A stretch of DNA of 64,000 nt from Dyadobacter sp. LHD-138 (GCF_030929615.1 NZ_JAVFVU010000004.1:186001-250000), one strand, 5' to 3'; positions 1-8,096 are shown, counted from the stretch's first letter. Notes: generated from the sequence alone by a model not told the origin. Numbers and translations: made by a program.

Positions 1-279
1 ACTGAGCAAGTCACTTTTGGAAATATTCCTTAATTTGATCGTTTCGAAAATGATGTCCGTGAAGTTCTGATAATATTTCTTTGCTATTTCCTGAATCGTA
101 TTTTCCTTTTCCTGCGGGAAGCTGTTTCGCAGGTTATTCAGGATAACCTGCTGGCGATAATGAAATACATCAAATATTAAAAACCGCAGCATGTCCGAAC
201 AGCGGTATAAGGCTTTCCAGGATAGTTTGGAAATGGCAGATAACAGTTTTATTAAAAATCGGGTAGTGATATTTTCCAT
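1..279 (-). CDS. LpxL/HtrB-type lysophospholipid acyltransferase, N-terminal part (cut by window edge)
   Basis: The first 93 residues can be read on the minus strand from an ATG at 279 and run off the window at base 1 without a stop. The reading (MENITTRFLIKLLSAISKLS and on) lines up along its length with the N-terminus of the complete acyltransferase at 364-1272: both share a LSWK segment, an LxFDVxxYR segment, a NLRNSFP motif and a NFTDxIxET-type segment. It is therefore a tandem paralogue 84 bp downstream of that gene, probably in the same transcript. The family acylates lipid A precursors or related lipids at the inner membrane. The HX4E catalytic motif lies beyond the window edge, so activity cannot be judged. 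Confidence 0.8.
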   Translation of the reverse strand, partial: MENITTRFLIKLLSAISKLSWKALYRCSDMLRFLIFDVFHYRQQVILNNLRNSFPQEKENTIQEIAKKYYQNFTDIIFETIKLRNISKSDLLS

Positions 280-363
280 GCTAATTTCTAAAATAACAGC
301 GTTTTCGGCTCACAAAACCGGCTGTATTCAGAGAAGCGGGGTACGGACGCAGGTAATCTTTCG

Positions 364-1272
364 TCAGGGTACTAAACTCAGCAATTGTTCAGGTTTCAGA
401 CACTCCGGTTTAAGATGTTTCCAGCGTCTGTGGCTCCACAACCAGTTATGCGGTTGAAGTCTGATATCCTGTTCCAATATCTGAATCTGCTTTTCCAAAA
501 TTCCATTGACAGGAATTTCTTTCGGAGTCTCGGTTATTGTTGTTATGTCAACATGATAATAACCTCTTTTGTTCTCGATTTTGCTGAATTCTGCATATAA
601 TACAGGAAGATTCAGTTTTCTTGCAATCGCTTCGACGCCGCGAAAAACCCCGGTGTCCTGATGAAGAAATTTGGTCCAGAATGCGGTTTTGGGATTCGCT
701 GATTGGTCGTTTGCCAAAACAACAACAAAAGGTTTGGTTCTCGGCGTCAATAACTCTTTAAATATTTTGTCCATCGGAACCAGTTTGGCCCCAAAACGAG
801 TCCGGTAATCAAGAAACCATTTATCGAATTCTTTGTTTTGCAAAGGCCTGTAAACAACAATGCAGTCGTGAGAAAATTCGAGTGAAGAAAACAAGTTGGC
901 AAGTTCCCAGTTTCCCCGGTGGCCCATCAGGAAAATGGCACTTTTATTTTGCTTATACAAATTGTTAATAATACTCAGATCGCCTTCCAATCGCTCTCTG
1001 ATCACTTCGGGCGAGGCGGTTCGAAACTTTAATGTTTCCAGAATAAGATCGGTGAAATGAGTATAAAAGTTGCGTGCAATCACATCAAGTTCTTCCTCTG
1101 ATTTTTCAGGAAAACTGTTTCTCAGGTTTGCTGAGATTACTTTTTTTCTATATCCAGCCACATCAAAAAGCAACCAGCTTAGTACGGTGGATATTCTGAA
1201 GACATTTTTCCAGGAGAGACCAGCAATGGAATTAAGAAAGAAAATTGAAATTTTTGCAACTAATTTATTCAT
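364..1272 (-). CDS. LpxL/HtrB-like lysophospholipid acyltransferase
   Basis: This 302-residue protein belongs to the lipid A biosynthesis lauroyl/myristoyl acyltransferase family, which moves acyl chains from acyl carrier protein to lipid A or other envelope lipids at the cytoplasmic face of the inner membrane. The catalytic HX4E motif is visible as HRGNWE at residues 118-123. A hydrophobic N-terminal stretch (about 5-37) should act as the membrane anchor, and the conserved NLRNSFP segment follows. The length is usual for the family. In Bacteroidota such genes often serve lipid A, but acylation of aminolipids or pigments cannot be excluded, so no symbol is given. A paralogue follows immediately downstream at the window edge. 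The minus-strand word TAATTTTG (1286-1293) just upstream fits a Bacteroidota -7 box. Confidence 0.85.
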   Translation of the reverse strand: MNKLVAKISIFFLNSIAGLSWKNVFRISTVLSWLLFDVAGYRKKVISANLRNSFPEKSEEELDVIARNFYTHFTDLILETLKFRTASPEVIRERLEGDLSIINNLYKQNKSAIFLMGHRGNWELANLFSSLEFSHDCIVVYRPLQNKEFDKWFLDYRTRFGAKLVPMDKIFKELLTPRTKPFVVVLANDQSANPKTAFWTKFLHQDTGVFRGVEAIARKLNLPVLYAEFSKIENKRGYYHVDITTITETPKEIPVNGILEKQIQILEQDIRLQPHNWLWSHRRWKHLKPECLKPEQLLSLVP

Positions 1273-1331
1273 AAAGCATTTTTTGCAAAATTACATATAT
1301 CATATGTTTATAAAAAATTAGCATTTGTTTT

Positions 1332-1339
1332 TAAATTTG
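1332..1339 (+). promoter_or_regulatory. Putative -7 promoter box for the small membrane protein gene
   Basis: TAAATTTG matches the Bacteroidota housekeeping -7 consensus TAnnTTTG and lies 38 bp before the GTG start at 1377. No good TTTG -33 element was seen at the right distance, so the call is tentative. Confidence 0.35.
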
Positions 1340-1376
1340 GGTAGTTTCACTGAACCAAACAAATACGTATCTAACT

Positions 1377-1670
1377 GTGTTAGAAGGATTATTTGACATA
1401 AAGAATGATCGTCGCCTCAGCGTATATCTTTACCGGATGGGATTCGGTATGTGGCTGATGTATCTCGCTTTGGGCGCACCGGCACTTCATGCCTACAAGC
1501 ACTACCGCCTGGATTGCGGCGTGTTTTCCGTCGTTTTGATGGTAACAGGATTTTCCGCTTCCATGGTTTTTGATTATTTCCACAACCGGGAAGCGTATGA
1601 ATACAAGAAGAAATGGCTTTTTGTGAGCTATCTTGTATTGGCAGGCATTATTTACTTCTTTATTCTTTAA
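1377..1670 (+). CDS. Small integral membrane protein of unknown function
   Basis: This 97-residue protein starts at a GTG codon; no upstream ATG in frame was found, and the next in-frame ATG (residue 21) would remove part of the sequence before the first membrane segment. Three hydrophobic segments are visible, at roughly residues 22-40, 49-66 and 78-97, separated by short charged loops such as FHNREAYEYKKK. No family was recognised. It is convergent with cobA and the two genes abut with no gap: its TAA ends at 1670 and the cobA stop begins at 1671. Context says nothing about its role, since its neighbours on both sides are on the other strand. Confidence 0.65.
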   Translation: MLEGLFDIKNDRRLSVYLYRMGFGMWLMYLALGAPALHAYKHYRLDCGVFSVVLMVTGFSASMVFDYFHNREAYEYKKKWLFVSYLVLAGIIYFFIL

Positions 1671-2432
1671 TCAGGCCTTCAGGTTCGGCTGGCCGATAAT
1701 TTCTTCGAGTTTTTGATAAGACAAACCCGGTAAAGCAGCTACTTTGCCTATCACAATCACGGCTGGTGATTTTACATCTGCTTCTTTGGCAAGGGGAAGA
1801 ATATTGCCAATTGTACCCAAAACAATTTTCTGTTCCGGCAAAGATCCGTTTTGGATAATGGCAACGGATTCATCGAATTTGTCGAGGCTTGTATATATCG
1901 CTACGATTTCTTCCAGCTTATGTGTACCCATCAGAATCACCACCGTTGCGGACGAACGTGCCGCCCAGGGAAGATCGGCGGATAACTCGTGCGATTTTGT
2001 AGTTCCGGTAACAACCCAGAAACTTTCGCTGACGCCGCGTGAAGTCAGAGGGATTCCGGCTAATGCAGGTACGGCATAGGTGCTGGAAATACCCGGGATA
2101 ACTTCCGATGCAATGCCATGTTGTGCGGCATATTCTATTTCTTCATAACCACGGCCAAAAATAAAAGAATCGCCACCTTTCAGGCGTATCACTTCACCAT
2201 GCTGTTCGGCTGAGGCCACGATCAGTTTGTTAATTTCATCCTGCCCGCAGCTTACTTTACCAAAACGTTTCCCCACATGAATTTTCAGGCAATCTTCCGG
2301 ACAATTGTCCAAAATGGCAGGATGCACCAATGCATCATAAAGCACAACTTTTGCAGTTTGTAATGCTTTTATACCCTTCATGGTGATAAGATCGGGATCA
2401 CCCGGTCCGGCACCGATTAATGTAAGTTTCAT
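1671..2432 (-). CDS. cobA: Uroporphyrinogen-III C-methyltransferase (SUMT)
   Basis: The 253-residue protein uses S-adenosylmethionine to methylate uroporphyrinogen III at C2 and C7, giving precorrin-2, the precursor of siroheme. The SAM-binding GAGPGDPDL loop is at residues 8-16, and the family's RLKGGDSFIFGRG segment near residue 85 is intact. The length is that of a single-domain SUMT, with no fused precorrin-2 dehydrogenase or uroporphyrinogen synthase. As last gene of the sulfate-assimilation operon it supplies cofactor for the sulfite reductase encoded upstream. No complete precorrin-2 dehydrogenase/ferrochelatase occurs in the window; only a fragment of such a domain is seen, in the transporter gene at 9488-10666, so the later siroheme steps must be encoded elsewhere. 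Confidence 0.92.
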   Translation of the reverse strand: MKLTLIGAGPGDPDLITMKGIKALQTAKVVLYDALVHPAILDNCPEDCLKIHVGKRFGKVSCGQDEINKLIVASAEQHGEVIRLKGGDSFIFGRGYEEIEYAAQHGIASEVIPGISSTYAVPALAGIPLTSRGVSESFWVVTGTTKSHELSADLPWAARSSATVVILMGTHKLEEIVAIYTSLDKFDESVAIIQNGSLPEQKIVLGTIGNILPLAKEADVKSPAVIVIGKVAALPGLSYQKLEEIIGQPNLKA

Positions 2433-2440
2433 GGGGAAAT

Positions 2441-2641
2441 GGCTGTTCGCTTTCGGCGATCAGCTGTCAGTGGGTTGCAGTGAAAATGATTGAAGTCCGG
2501 GATGACTTAAAGTCTATAAGAAGTCAGATATTTGGGAAGGTGAAAGAAGTCAAGACTGGGCGTCCCCGTTTTCAAAACTTGACTTCTTTATCGCTCAGCA
2601 CCAGGCGAAAAGCTGATCGCCGACTACCGAAACCCGACCAC
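2441..2641. repeat. GC-phased 7-bp degenerate repeat arrays, facing each other, between cobA and the reductase gene
   Basis: At 2441-2475 the plus strand reads as consecutive 7-mers (GGCTGTT, CGCTTTC, GGCGATC, AGCTGTC, AGTGGGT), nearly all with G then C at positions 2-3. On the minus strand the region around 2600-2641 reads the same way (GGTAGTC, GGCGATC, AGCTTTT, CGCCTGG, TGCTGAG). The two arrays thus face each other, and a perfect 13-bp inverted repeat, TCGGCGATCAGCT, is shared at 2453-2465 and 2611-2623. The same kind of array occurs at 9361-9496. Confidence 0.6.
2543..2589. repeat. 12-bp inverted repeat nested inside the 7-mer arrays
   Basis: AAAGAAGTCAAG at 2543-2554 is the exact reverse complement of CTTGACTTCTTT at 2578-2589, with a 23-nt loop. 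The core AAGTC also recurs upstream (2520-2524). The hairpin sits in the centre of the facing arrays, so the 2441-2641 block as a whole is a nested inverted structure. There is no T-run suited to termination, so it is more likely a repetitive element or an RNA-processing signal inside the operon. Confidence 0.6.
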
Positions 2642-2648
2642 CATTCAA

Positions 2649-4871
2649 TTAGCTATCCTTTCCAAACGAAAGCTCCTGCAAAGCGGGCTCACCTGTTTCC
2701 ATCAACTGCGCTTCACGCGTACTGCGAACAAAGTCTAAGAACTTCTCAGCAGTAGCAACGAAATAGGTTGCAAACGCCTGGGTTGGTTCAAATTTATTGA
2801 TGCTGAAAGCAAGCGAACGGAATGGTGTTTCTTCTGAATCCGGAAGAATGTATTCAGCCGGGATTTCATACTTGAATTCTTTTCCGAAGTTACTTTCAAA
2901 GTCGTTGATGATACCGTATTGTGTGTTGGTGTTCACATCTTTGGTCATCAACAAACCTTTTGCACCCGTGATTAAAACATTGTAGGCATGATAAATCGCA
3001 TCGGCCCAAATCTCGGATTCGAAGTTTTCTTTTGCAAGATTTAATTTTTCCTGTCCTTCTGTAATGGTCGTGGCCACAAGGTCCACCATCACGCTGGCAC
3101 ATTCACCAACACCAATTTCAGTTTTAAACAGTTCATCATGATCCCAGTCGCGGTAATCATCTTCCTGTAAAGTCGAAAGATCAGCGATAGGTTTCAGAAG
3201 CTGGAAGAAATAGTTTTTAGTCTGACGGGTGTAATACTGGTTGAAATATTCGCCGTCAAAAGCATTTGCTTCATAGTCGTTGAAAATGGCGCGAAGTGCT
3301 TCCGGTCCGCGTTTGGTCGGAACTTTGATTACTTTATCGCCGATCAAACCGATTCCGTCACCTGAAAAACCGCCACCCAATAAAACCTGAAGTGCTGGCA
3401 AAACCAGTTTTCCGTTTTTAATTGAACTTCCGTGGAAACCAATGTTAGAAGCATTGTGCTGGCCGCAGCCATTCATACAACCGCTGATCTTGATTTTGAT
3501 ATCCTGGTTATAGATCATTTCCGGGAATTCATCCTTCATCACATCTTCCAGTACCCGTGTGATACCATAGCTGCTCGAAATAGCAAGGTTACAAGTATCC
3601 GTTCCCGGGCAGGTTGTAATGTCCATGGTACTGTCAAAACCAGGGTTAACAAGTCCTAATTTAGAAAGTTCATTGTATATCGCTACCAGATCTTCACCTT
3701 TTATAAAACGGAGAATGTAGCCCTGGTTCACGGTCACACGAATATCATCAGCGGCATATTGGCGGACAACATCAGCCAATGAACGTGCCGTGTCAGAGCT
3801 CATATCTCCCAACAAAACACGTAATTGAACTGCGTACCAACCTTTTTGTTTTTGTTCAAACGTGTTGGTTTTTAGCCATTTTGTGAATTCAGGAATGTCA
3901 GAAACACTTTCAGAAGCAATTTTTAAAATATCTTCTTCGCTCAGAGCGGGGCGGGGAGCGTGGTTGATAGATTCAGCCTCGTTCGTTCCGAATAAATCCT
4001 CAGGAATCGTGAACACTTTATTCTTAACAGCCGTACGTTCTTCCGCAACTTTTGCCATCATGCCTTCCAATCCAAAATCGTTTAAAAGGAATTTCATACG
4101 TGCTTTATGGCGACGAACTCGTTCTCCGTAACGGTCAAAAACACGAAGCAAAGCTTCTATAAAAGGAATGACATCTTTTTCTTCCAGGAATTCGAAGGCA
4201 GTTTGTGCCGAGAAAGGCTGTGCGCCTAATCCTCCGCCGATCAAAACTTTAAAACCTTTTACCTGTTCCCCTGCTTCGTTTGTTCCCATCCTGGCGATAA
4301 GACCGACATCGTGGATAAAAGCGAGCGCAGAATCTTTTTCAGAAGAAGAAACGGCAATTTTAAACTTCCTGCCCATATCCTGGTTAATCGGATTACGGAG
4401 GAAATAAGTAAATATGGAATGTGTGATCGGCGTCACATCAAAAGGTTCTTCCGGATCAATACCCGCAACCGATGAAGCCGTGACATTACGAATGGTATTT
4501 CCACAAGCTTCTTTCAAAGTAATTCCGGCATCTTCCAGATCCGACCATAACTGAGGGGAATCTGAAAGTTTTACAAAGTGCAGCTGGATATCCTGACGCG
4601 TCGTGGCGTGCAAATTACCTGTTGCAAATTTGTCGGAAGTATCAGCGATGCGGACAAGCTGATCAGCGGTGATCCGTCCGTAAGGCAATTTGATACGGAT
4701 CATTTGAACGCCTGGCTGGCGTTGACCGTAAACCCCGCGCGTCAGACGAAACTTACGAAAAGCTTCTTCCGGTGTTTCACCCGTGTTAAACGCGTTGATT
4801 TTGTTTTGCAAATCAACGATATCGCGTTTTGCTACGGCTGACACTTTGTCTGAAATTACTAAATTGTTCAT
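2649..4871 (-). CDS. Siroheme/[4Fe-4S] sulfite (or nitrite) reductase with helical C-terminal extension
   Basis: This 740-residue protein is an assimilatory siroheme reductase, placed by context as the sulfite-to-sulfide enzyme. Two ferredoxin-like plus siroheme-binding repeats are visible: the first half contains the TTRQDIQLHFV segment (about 90-100), and the second half carries the cluster-binding cysteines Cys421, Cys427, Cys465 and Cys469 in CX5C and CX3C spacing. Residues about 575-740 form an extra helical segment that ordinary CysI lacks; from memory, related Bacteroidota proteins are sometimes labelled as HEPN-domain proteins because of it. The gene lies in the sulfate-assimilation operon between cysN and cobA. 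A near-palindrome 10 bp before the ATG may regulate it separately. Use of nitrite cannot be excluded from sequence. Confidence 0.88.
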   Translation of the reverse strand: MNNLVISDKVSAVAKRDIVDLQNKINAFNTGETPEEAFRKFRLTRGVYGQRQPGVQMIRIKLPYGRITADQLVRIADTSDKFATGNLHATTRQDIQLHFVKLSDSPQLWSDLEDAGITLKEACGNTIRNVTASSVAGIDPEEPFDVTPITHSIFTYFLRNPINQDMGRKFKIAVSSSEKDSALAFIHDVGLIARMGTNEAGEQVKGFKVLIGGGLGAQPFSAQTAFEFLEEKDVIPFIEALLRVFDRYGERVRRHKARMKFLLNDFGLEGMMAKVAEERTAVKNKVFTIPEDLFGTNEAESINHAPRPALSEEDILKIASESVSDIPEFTKWLKTNTFEQKQKGWYAVQLRVLLGDMSSDTARSLADVVRQYAADDIRVTVNQGYILRFIKGEDLVAIYNELSKLGLVNPGFDSTMDITTCPGTDTCNLAISSSYGITRVLEDVMKDEFPEMIYNQDIKIKISGCMNGCGQHNASNIGFHGSSIKNGKLVLPALQVLLGGGFSGDGIGLIGDKVIKVPTKRGPEALRAIFNDYEANAFDGEYFNQYYTRQTKNYFFQLLKPIADLSTLQEDDYRDWDHDELFKTEIGVGECASVMVDLVATTITEGQEKLNLAKENFESEIWADAIYHAYNVLITGAKGLLMTKDVNTNTQYGIINDFESNFGKEFKYEIPAEYILPDSEETPFRSLAFSINKFEPTQAFATYFVATAEKFLDFVRSTREAQLMETGEPALQELSFGKDS

Positions 4872-4880
4872 GGTGAATGT

Positions 4881-4903
4881 TATTCTTATAGCCTATCGGA
4901 ATA
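4881..4903. promoter_or_regulatory. Operator-like inverted repeat before the reductase gene
   Basis: TATTCTTATAG at 4881-4891 and CTATCGGAATA at 4893-4903 form an inverted repeat around one central base, with 9 of 11 positions matching (half-site TATTCnnATAG). It ends 10 bp upstream of the ATG at 4871 on the minus strand, where a repressor could block an internal promoter. The half-site resembles sites of Rrf2-type regulators of sulfur and iron-sulfur genes, but that is inference and no regulator gene is nearby. Confidence 0.45.
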
Positions 4904-4948
4904 GTATATTAAATCTGTGTCAGAAAAAAGGTGTTGGAAACACACCTT

Positions 4949-6193
4949 TTATTCTATCATACAAGCGCCTACGGTTACGTTTGATGTTTCATCGATCAGG
5001 ATGGCAGCGCCGTTTGCTCTGTTTTGCTGATATGCGTCGTACGCAACAGGTTGTGCTGTTCTCAAAACGATTCTTGCGACATCGTTCAGTTTTAGTTTTT
5101 CAACCTCATCCAGCTTCTCGTATGTATTGATGTCTATCTGGTATTCAATACTTCTAACAGAACATTTTGTCCTTGCAGTTCCATGTTGAAGCAGATATTT
5201 ATCACCTGGTTTCAATGTTTTTTTATCGTCCATCCAACAGATAAGTGCTTCAAGATCCTGGCTCACTACTGGTGAATTGTCAACTGAAACGATCATGTCG
5301 CCACGACTGATATCGATATCATCTTCCAAAAGTATTGTAACCGACTCAAAAACAGTAGCTTCTTCAATTTCCTGTCCACCAAATTCGATTCTGGCAATTT
5401 TAGATTCTGTTCCGGAAGGCAGCACTTTGATAGCTTCTCCTTTTTTCAAAGAACCGCTTTGTAAACGACCGGCATATCCACGGTAATCGTGCAGCTCATC
5501 TGTCTGAGGACGAATCACATATTGTACGGAGAAACGTCCGTCAGCCGTGTTTTTATCTTCTAAAACATTAACGTTTTCAAGAACTGAAAGCAATGTTTCC
5601 CCGGTGTACCAAGGCATGTTTTTCGATCTTTCCACGATATTATCTCCGTTTAGCGCGCTGACAGGGATAATGGTAAGATCTTTGATATTCAGTTTGTTGG
5701 CAAGGTCTTTATAAGTCTGCGCGATTTCTAAAAACGCATCTTCCGAATTGCCAACCAAGTCCATTTTGTTGATTGCTACCACTACGTGCGGAATCCCCAA
5801 CATCGAAGCAATCAGCGAATGGCGGCGTGTTTGTTCTGCCACACCGTGACGTGCATCCACCAAAATGATGGCCAAATCTGCATTCGAAGCACCGGTAACC
5901 ATGTTACGGGTGTATTGAATATGCCCCGGCGCGTCTATCGAGATAAACTTGCGGTTTGGCGTCTGGAAATATTTATAAGCGACGTCAATCGTAATACCCT
6001 GTTCGCGTTCTGAACGAAGTCCGTCCGTTAATAGCGCAAGATCAATTTCACCATCATTACGGCTTTTGCTGGCACGTTCGATGGCTTCCATCTGATCTGC
6101 CAGAATATTTTTTGTATCAAAAAGCAAACGTCCGATCAACGTACTTTTACCGTCGTCAACGGAACCTGCTGTTATAAATCTTAGTAAATCCAC
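4949..6193 (-). CDS. cysN: Sulfate adenylyltransferase, GTPase subunit
   Basis: CysN hydrolyses GTP to drive formation of adenylyl sulfate (APS) from sulfate and ATP by its partner CysD. The 414-residue protein shows the elongation-factor-like G domain: P-loop GSVDDGKST at residues 10-18, a DAPGH switch motif and NKMD guanine-specificity motif, then beta-barrel domains. It is shorter than E. coli CysN and has no C-terminal APS kinase, so it is not a CysNC fusion. That agrees with the APS-type reductase encoded two genes upstream, which does not need PAPS. It follows cysD with a gap of about 75 bp, in the usual D-N order. Confidence 0.95.
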   Translation of the reverse strand: MDLLRFITAGSVDDGKSTLIGRLLFDTKNILADQMEAIERASKSRNDGEIDLALLTDGLRSEREQGITIDVAYKYFQTPNRKFISIDAPGHIQYTRNMVTGASNADLAIILVDARHGVAEQTRRHSLIASMLGIPHVVVAINKMDLVGNSEDAFLEIAQTYKDLANKLNIKDLTIIPVSALNGDNIVERSKNMPWYTGETLLSVLENVNVLEDKNTADGRFSVQYVIRPQTDELHDYRGYAGRLQSGSLKKGEAIKVLPSGTESKIARIEFGGQEIEEATVFESVTILLEDDIDISRGDMIVSVDNSPVVSQDLEALICWMDDKKTLKPGDKYLLQHGTARTKCSVRSIEYQIDINTYEKLDEVEKLKLNDVARIVLRTAQPVAYDAYQQNRANGAAILIDETSNVTVGACMIE

Positions 6194-6267
6194 CTTTGTT
6201 AATTATGAATTAAGAATGAGAGAATGATTGAATGTGCTCTAATGAGCTTTTTGTCAATTCTCATTGT

Positions 6268-7242
6268 TTAGAAATATCCTCCTTTTTTACGGTCTTCCAT
6301 CGCAGCTTCTGTTTGCTGATCGTCGATGCGGGTTTCGCCGCGTTCGCTGATTCTTGAAATTGTGATTTCAGCAATAACTTCTTCCAATGTTGCAGCACTT
6401 GATTCTACCGCAGCCGTGCAAGTCATATCGCCAACCGTACGGAAACGAACCTGTCTTGTTACAATCTGATCTTCCGGATCTTTTTCGATTACCGGCGTAT
6501 TGTATAACAAACGTCCGTCGCGCAGGATACATTCGCGTTCATGAGCGAAGTAGATGCTTGGCAGTGTGATCCCTTCTCTTTGAAGATATGCCCAAACGTC
6601 CAGTTCAGTCCAGTTTGAAATCGGGAAAACACGTACGTTTTCGCCTTTGTGAATACGTCCGTTGAAAAGATTCCAAAGTTCAGGTCTCTGACGTTTTGGG
6701 TCCCACTGGCCGAATTCATCACGGAATGAGAAAATACGCTCTTTCGCACGTGCCTTTTCTTCATCACGACGGGCACCACCGATGCAGGCGTCAAATCCGA
6801 ATTCTTCGATGGTATCTAATAAAGTAAAGGTCTGCAACCAGTTACGGCTTGCATTTTTACCGGTTGGTTCTTTAAGATTTTTCGCTTTGATGGTATCTTC
6901 CACATAACGAACGATCAGTTTTGAACCGGTTTTTTCAGCAAGCATATCACGGTAATCCGTAGCTTCCACGAAGTTATGGCCCGTGTCGATATGAACCAAT
7001 GGGAACGGAATTTTACCTGGTGCAAATGCTTTCTGAGCAAGACGAACCAAGGTAATGGAATCTTTTCCTCCTGAAAATAGTAACGCCGGACGTTCAAACT
7101 GACCAGCCACTTCACGCATAATGTAAATCGCCTCTGCCTCAAGCTGATCCAGGTAGTCCGGTTTTCTACGGTCAATATTGCCTTGGTCGCTAAGATCCGA
7201 CGCCTCTTTTACTGAAATTGACATACTTACTTCATTAGACAT
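6268..7242 (-). CDS. cysD: Sulfate adenylyltransferase, catalytic subunit
   Basis: CysD is the catalytic half of ATP sulfurylase, joining sulfate to ATP to give APS. The PP-loop motif SGGKDS, typical of ATP pyrophosphatases, is at residues 57-62, and the family's C-terminal VRFRTVGDMTCT segment is present. The length of 324 residues is slightly above the usual 300, because of an N-terminal tail of about 25 residues before the conserved DYLDQLEAEAI start. A shorter form from the internal ATG at residue 7 is possible. It lies 42 bp after cysH and is followed by cysN, so the two subunits are cotranscribed. Confidence 0.95.
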   Translation of the reverse strand: MSNEVSMSISVKEASDLSDQGNIDRRKPDYLDQLEAEAIYIMREVAGQFERPALLFSGGKDSITLVRLAQKAFAPGKIPFPLVHIDTGHNFVEATDYRDMLAEKTGSKLIVRYVEDTIKAKNLKEPTGKNASRNWLQTFTLLDTIEEFGFDACIGGARRDEEKARAKERIFSFRDEFGQWDPKRQRPELWNLFNGRIHKGENVRVFPISNWTELDVWAYLQREGITLPSIYFAHERECILRDGRLLYNTPVIEKDPEDQIVTRQVRFRTVGDMTCTAAVESSAATLEEVIAEITISRISERGETRIDDQQTEAAMEDRKKGGYF

Positions 7243-7284
7243 TTAATACTTCTTCTTTATTTACGTAGCATTGGGATGCTTATA

Positions 7285-7986
7285 TTACTTCGCGTGCAAA
7301 CCGCATTCTTTTTTCGATTCATCTTCCCACCACCAGCGTCCGGCGCGGAAATCCTCACCTTCCTGAATGGCACGGGTACAAGGTGCGCAACCGATACTTA
7401 CAAAACCTTTATCGTGAAGTGGATTGTAAGGAATGCCGTTGGATTTTACATAGCTTTTCACGTCTTCGAAAGTCCAGTCCAGAATCGGATGGAACTTGAT
7501 CAGATCATGCGCCTCGTCCGCTTCCAGCTTATGCATGGACTGACGATTTCCCGACTGCTCTGCCCGGATACCCGTAACCCAGATTTTAGCACCTTTCAAA
7601 GCGCGGTTCAAAGGTTCCACTTTACGGATAAAGCAGCATTCCTTTCTGTTTTCAACGGACTCGTAGAAACTCAAAGGTCCTTTGGTACTTATTAACTCTT
7701 CTGCCGCGGCGGTCTGAGGATAATACACTTTTATTTTGGTGTCATACCGGTTGTTTGTTTTTTGAAGCGTCATGTACGTTTCATTAAACATTCTGCCGGT
7801 ATCCAAAGTAAAGATACTGATATTCAGATTGTTCTTTAAAATAAAATCTGTGATAACCTGATCTTCATAACCCAGACTGGTAGAAAATACTACCTGGCCG
7901 GGAAACAAATCAGCTAAAATAGCCAGTGACTCGGTTTCGTTTTTGCCTTCAAGGGCGGCGGTTAATGCGTTTATGTTTTCGTTCAT
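7285..7986 (-). CDS. cysH: Assimilatory adenylylsulfate (APS) reductase, [4Fe-4S] type
   Basis: This 233-residue enzyme reduces activated sulfate to sulfite. It has the PP-loop-derived STSLGYEDQV segment near residues 35-44 and the conserved LDTGR segment. Cluster cysteines are present as the pair Cys117-Cys118 (KECCFIRKVEPL) and as Cys200 and Cys203 (GCAPC), the pattern that separates APS reductases from cysteine-poor PAPS reductases. The catalytic cysteine is in the C-terminal ECGLH motif (Cys228). No APS kinase gene is in the operon, which supports APS as substrate. It sits between metZ and cysD. The preceding 178-bp gap contains a CACAGAG-rich repeat. Confidence 0.93.
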   Translation of the reverse strand: MNENINALTAALEGKNETESLAILADLFPGQVVFSTSLGYEDQVITDFILKNNLNISIFTLDTGRMFNETYMTLQKTNNRYDTKIKVYYPQTAAAEELISTKGPLSFYESVENRKECCFIRKVEPLNRALKGAKIWVTGIRAEQSGNRQSMHKLEADEAHDLIKFHPILDWTFEDVKSYVKSNGIPYNPLHDKGFVSIGCAPCTRAIQEGEDFRAGRWWWEDESKKECGLHAK

Positions 7987-8007
7987 GGTGGTTCGCCTGG
8001 TATTGTT

Positions 8008-8096
8008 ACACAGAGGATTTTAGAGTTAAAAGGGGGGGACACAAAGGTTTTTTGTTTCTCTCTGTTTCTCCTATTTTCTCTGTGGAACTCTGTGTC
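8008..8096. repeat. CACAGAG-rich intergenic repeat block between metZ and cysH
   Basis: On the minus strand the block reads as recurring words CACAGAG, CACAGAGAAAA, CAGAGAGAAA and CAAAAAA at spacings near 10 bp, ending in CTTTGTGTCC followed by seven Cs. The outermost words, ACACAGAG at 8008-8015 and CTCTGTGT at 8088-8095, are inverted copies and could close a long hairpin. The low-complexity purine-rich strand differs from all surrounding sequence. Similar CACAGAG words recur in gaps of many unrelated bacterial genomes (recalled, not searched). Confidence 0.55.

Noticed and set aside
2480-2755. A 91-residue plus-strand reading frame across the cobA-reductase gap
   Set aside because: It runs through the inverted repeats and into the antisense of the reductase gene, with low-complexity composition and no family likeness.
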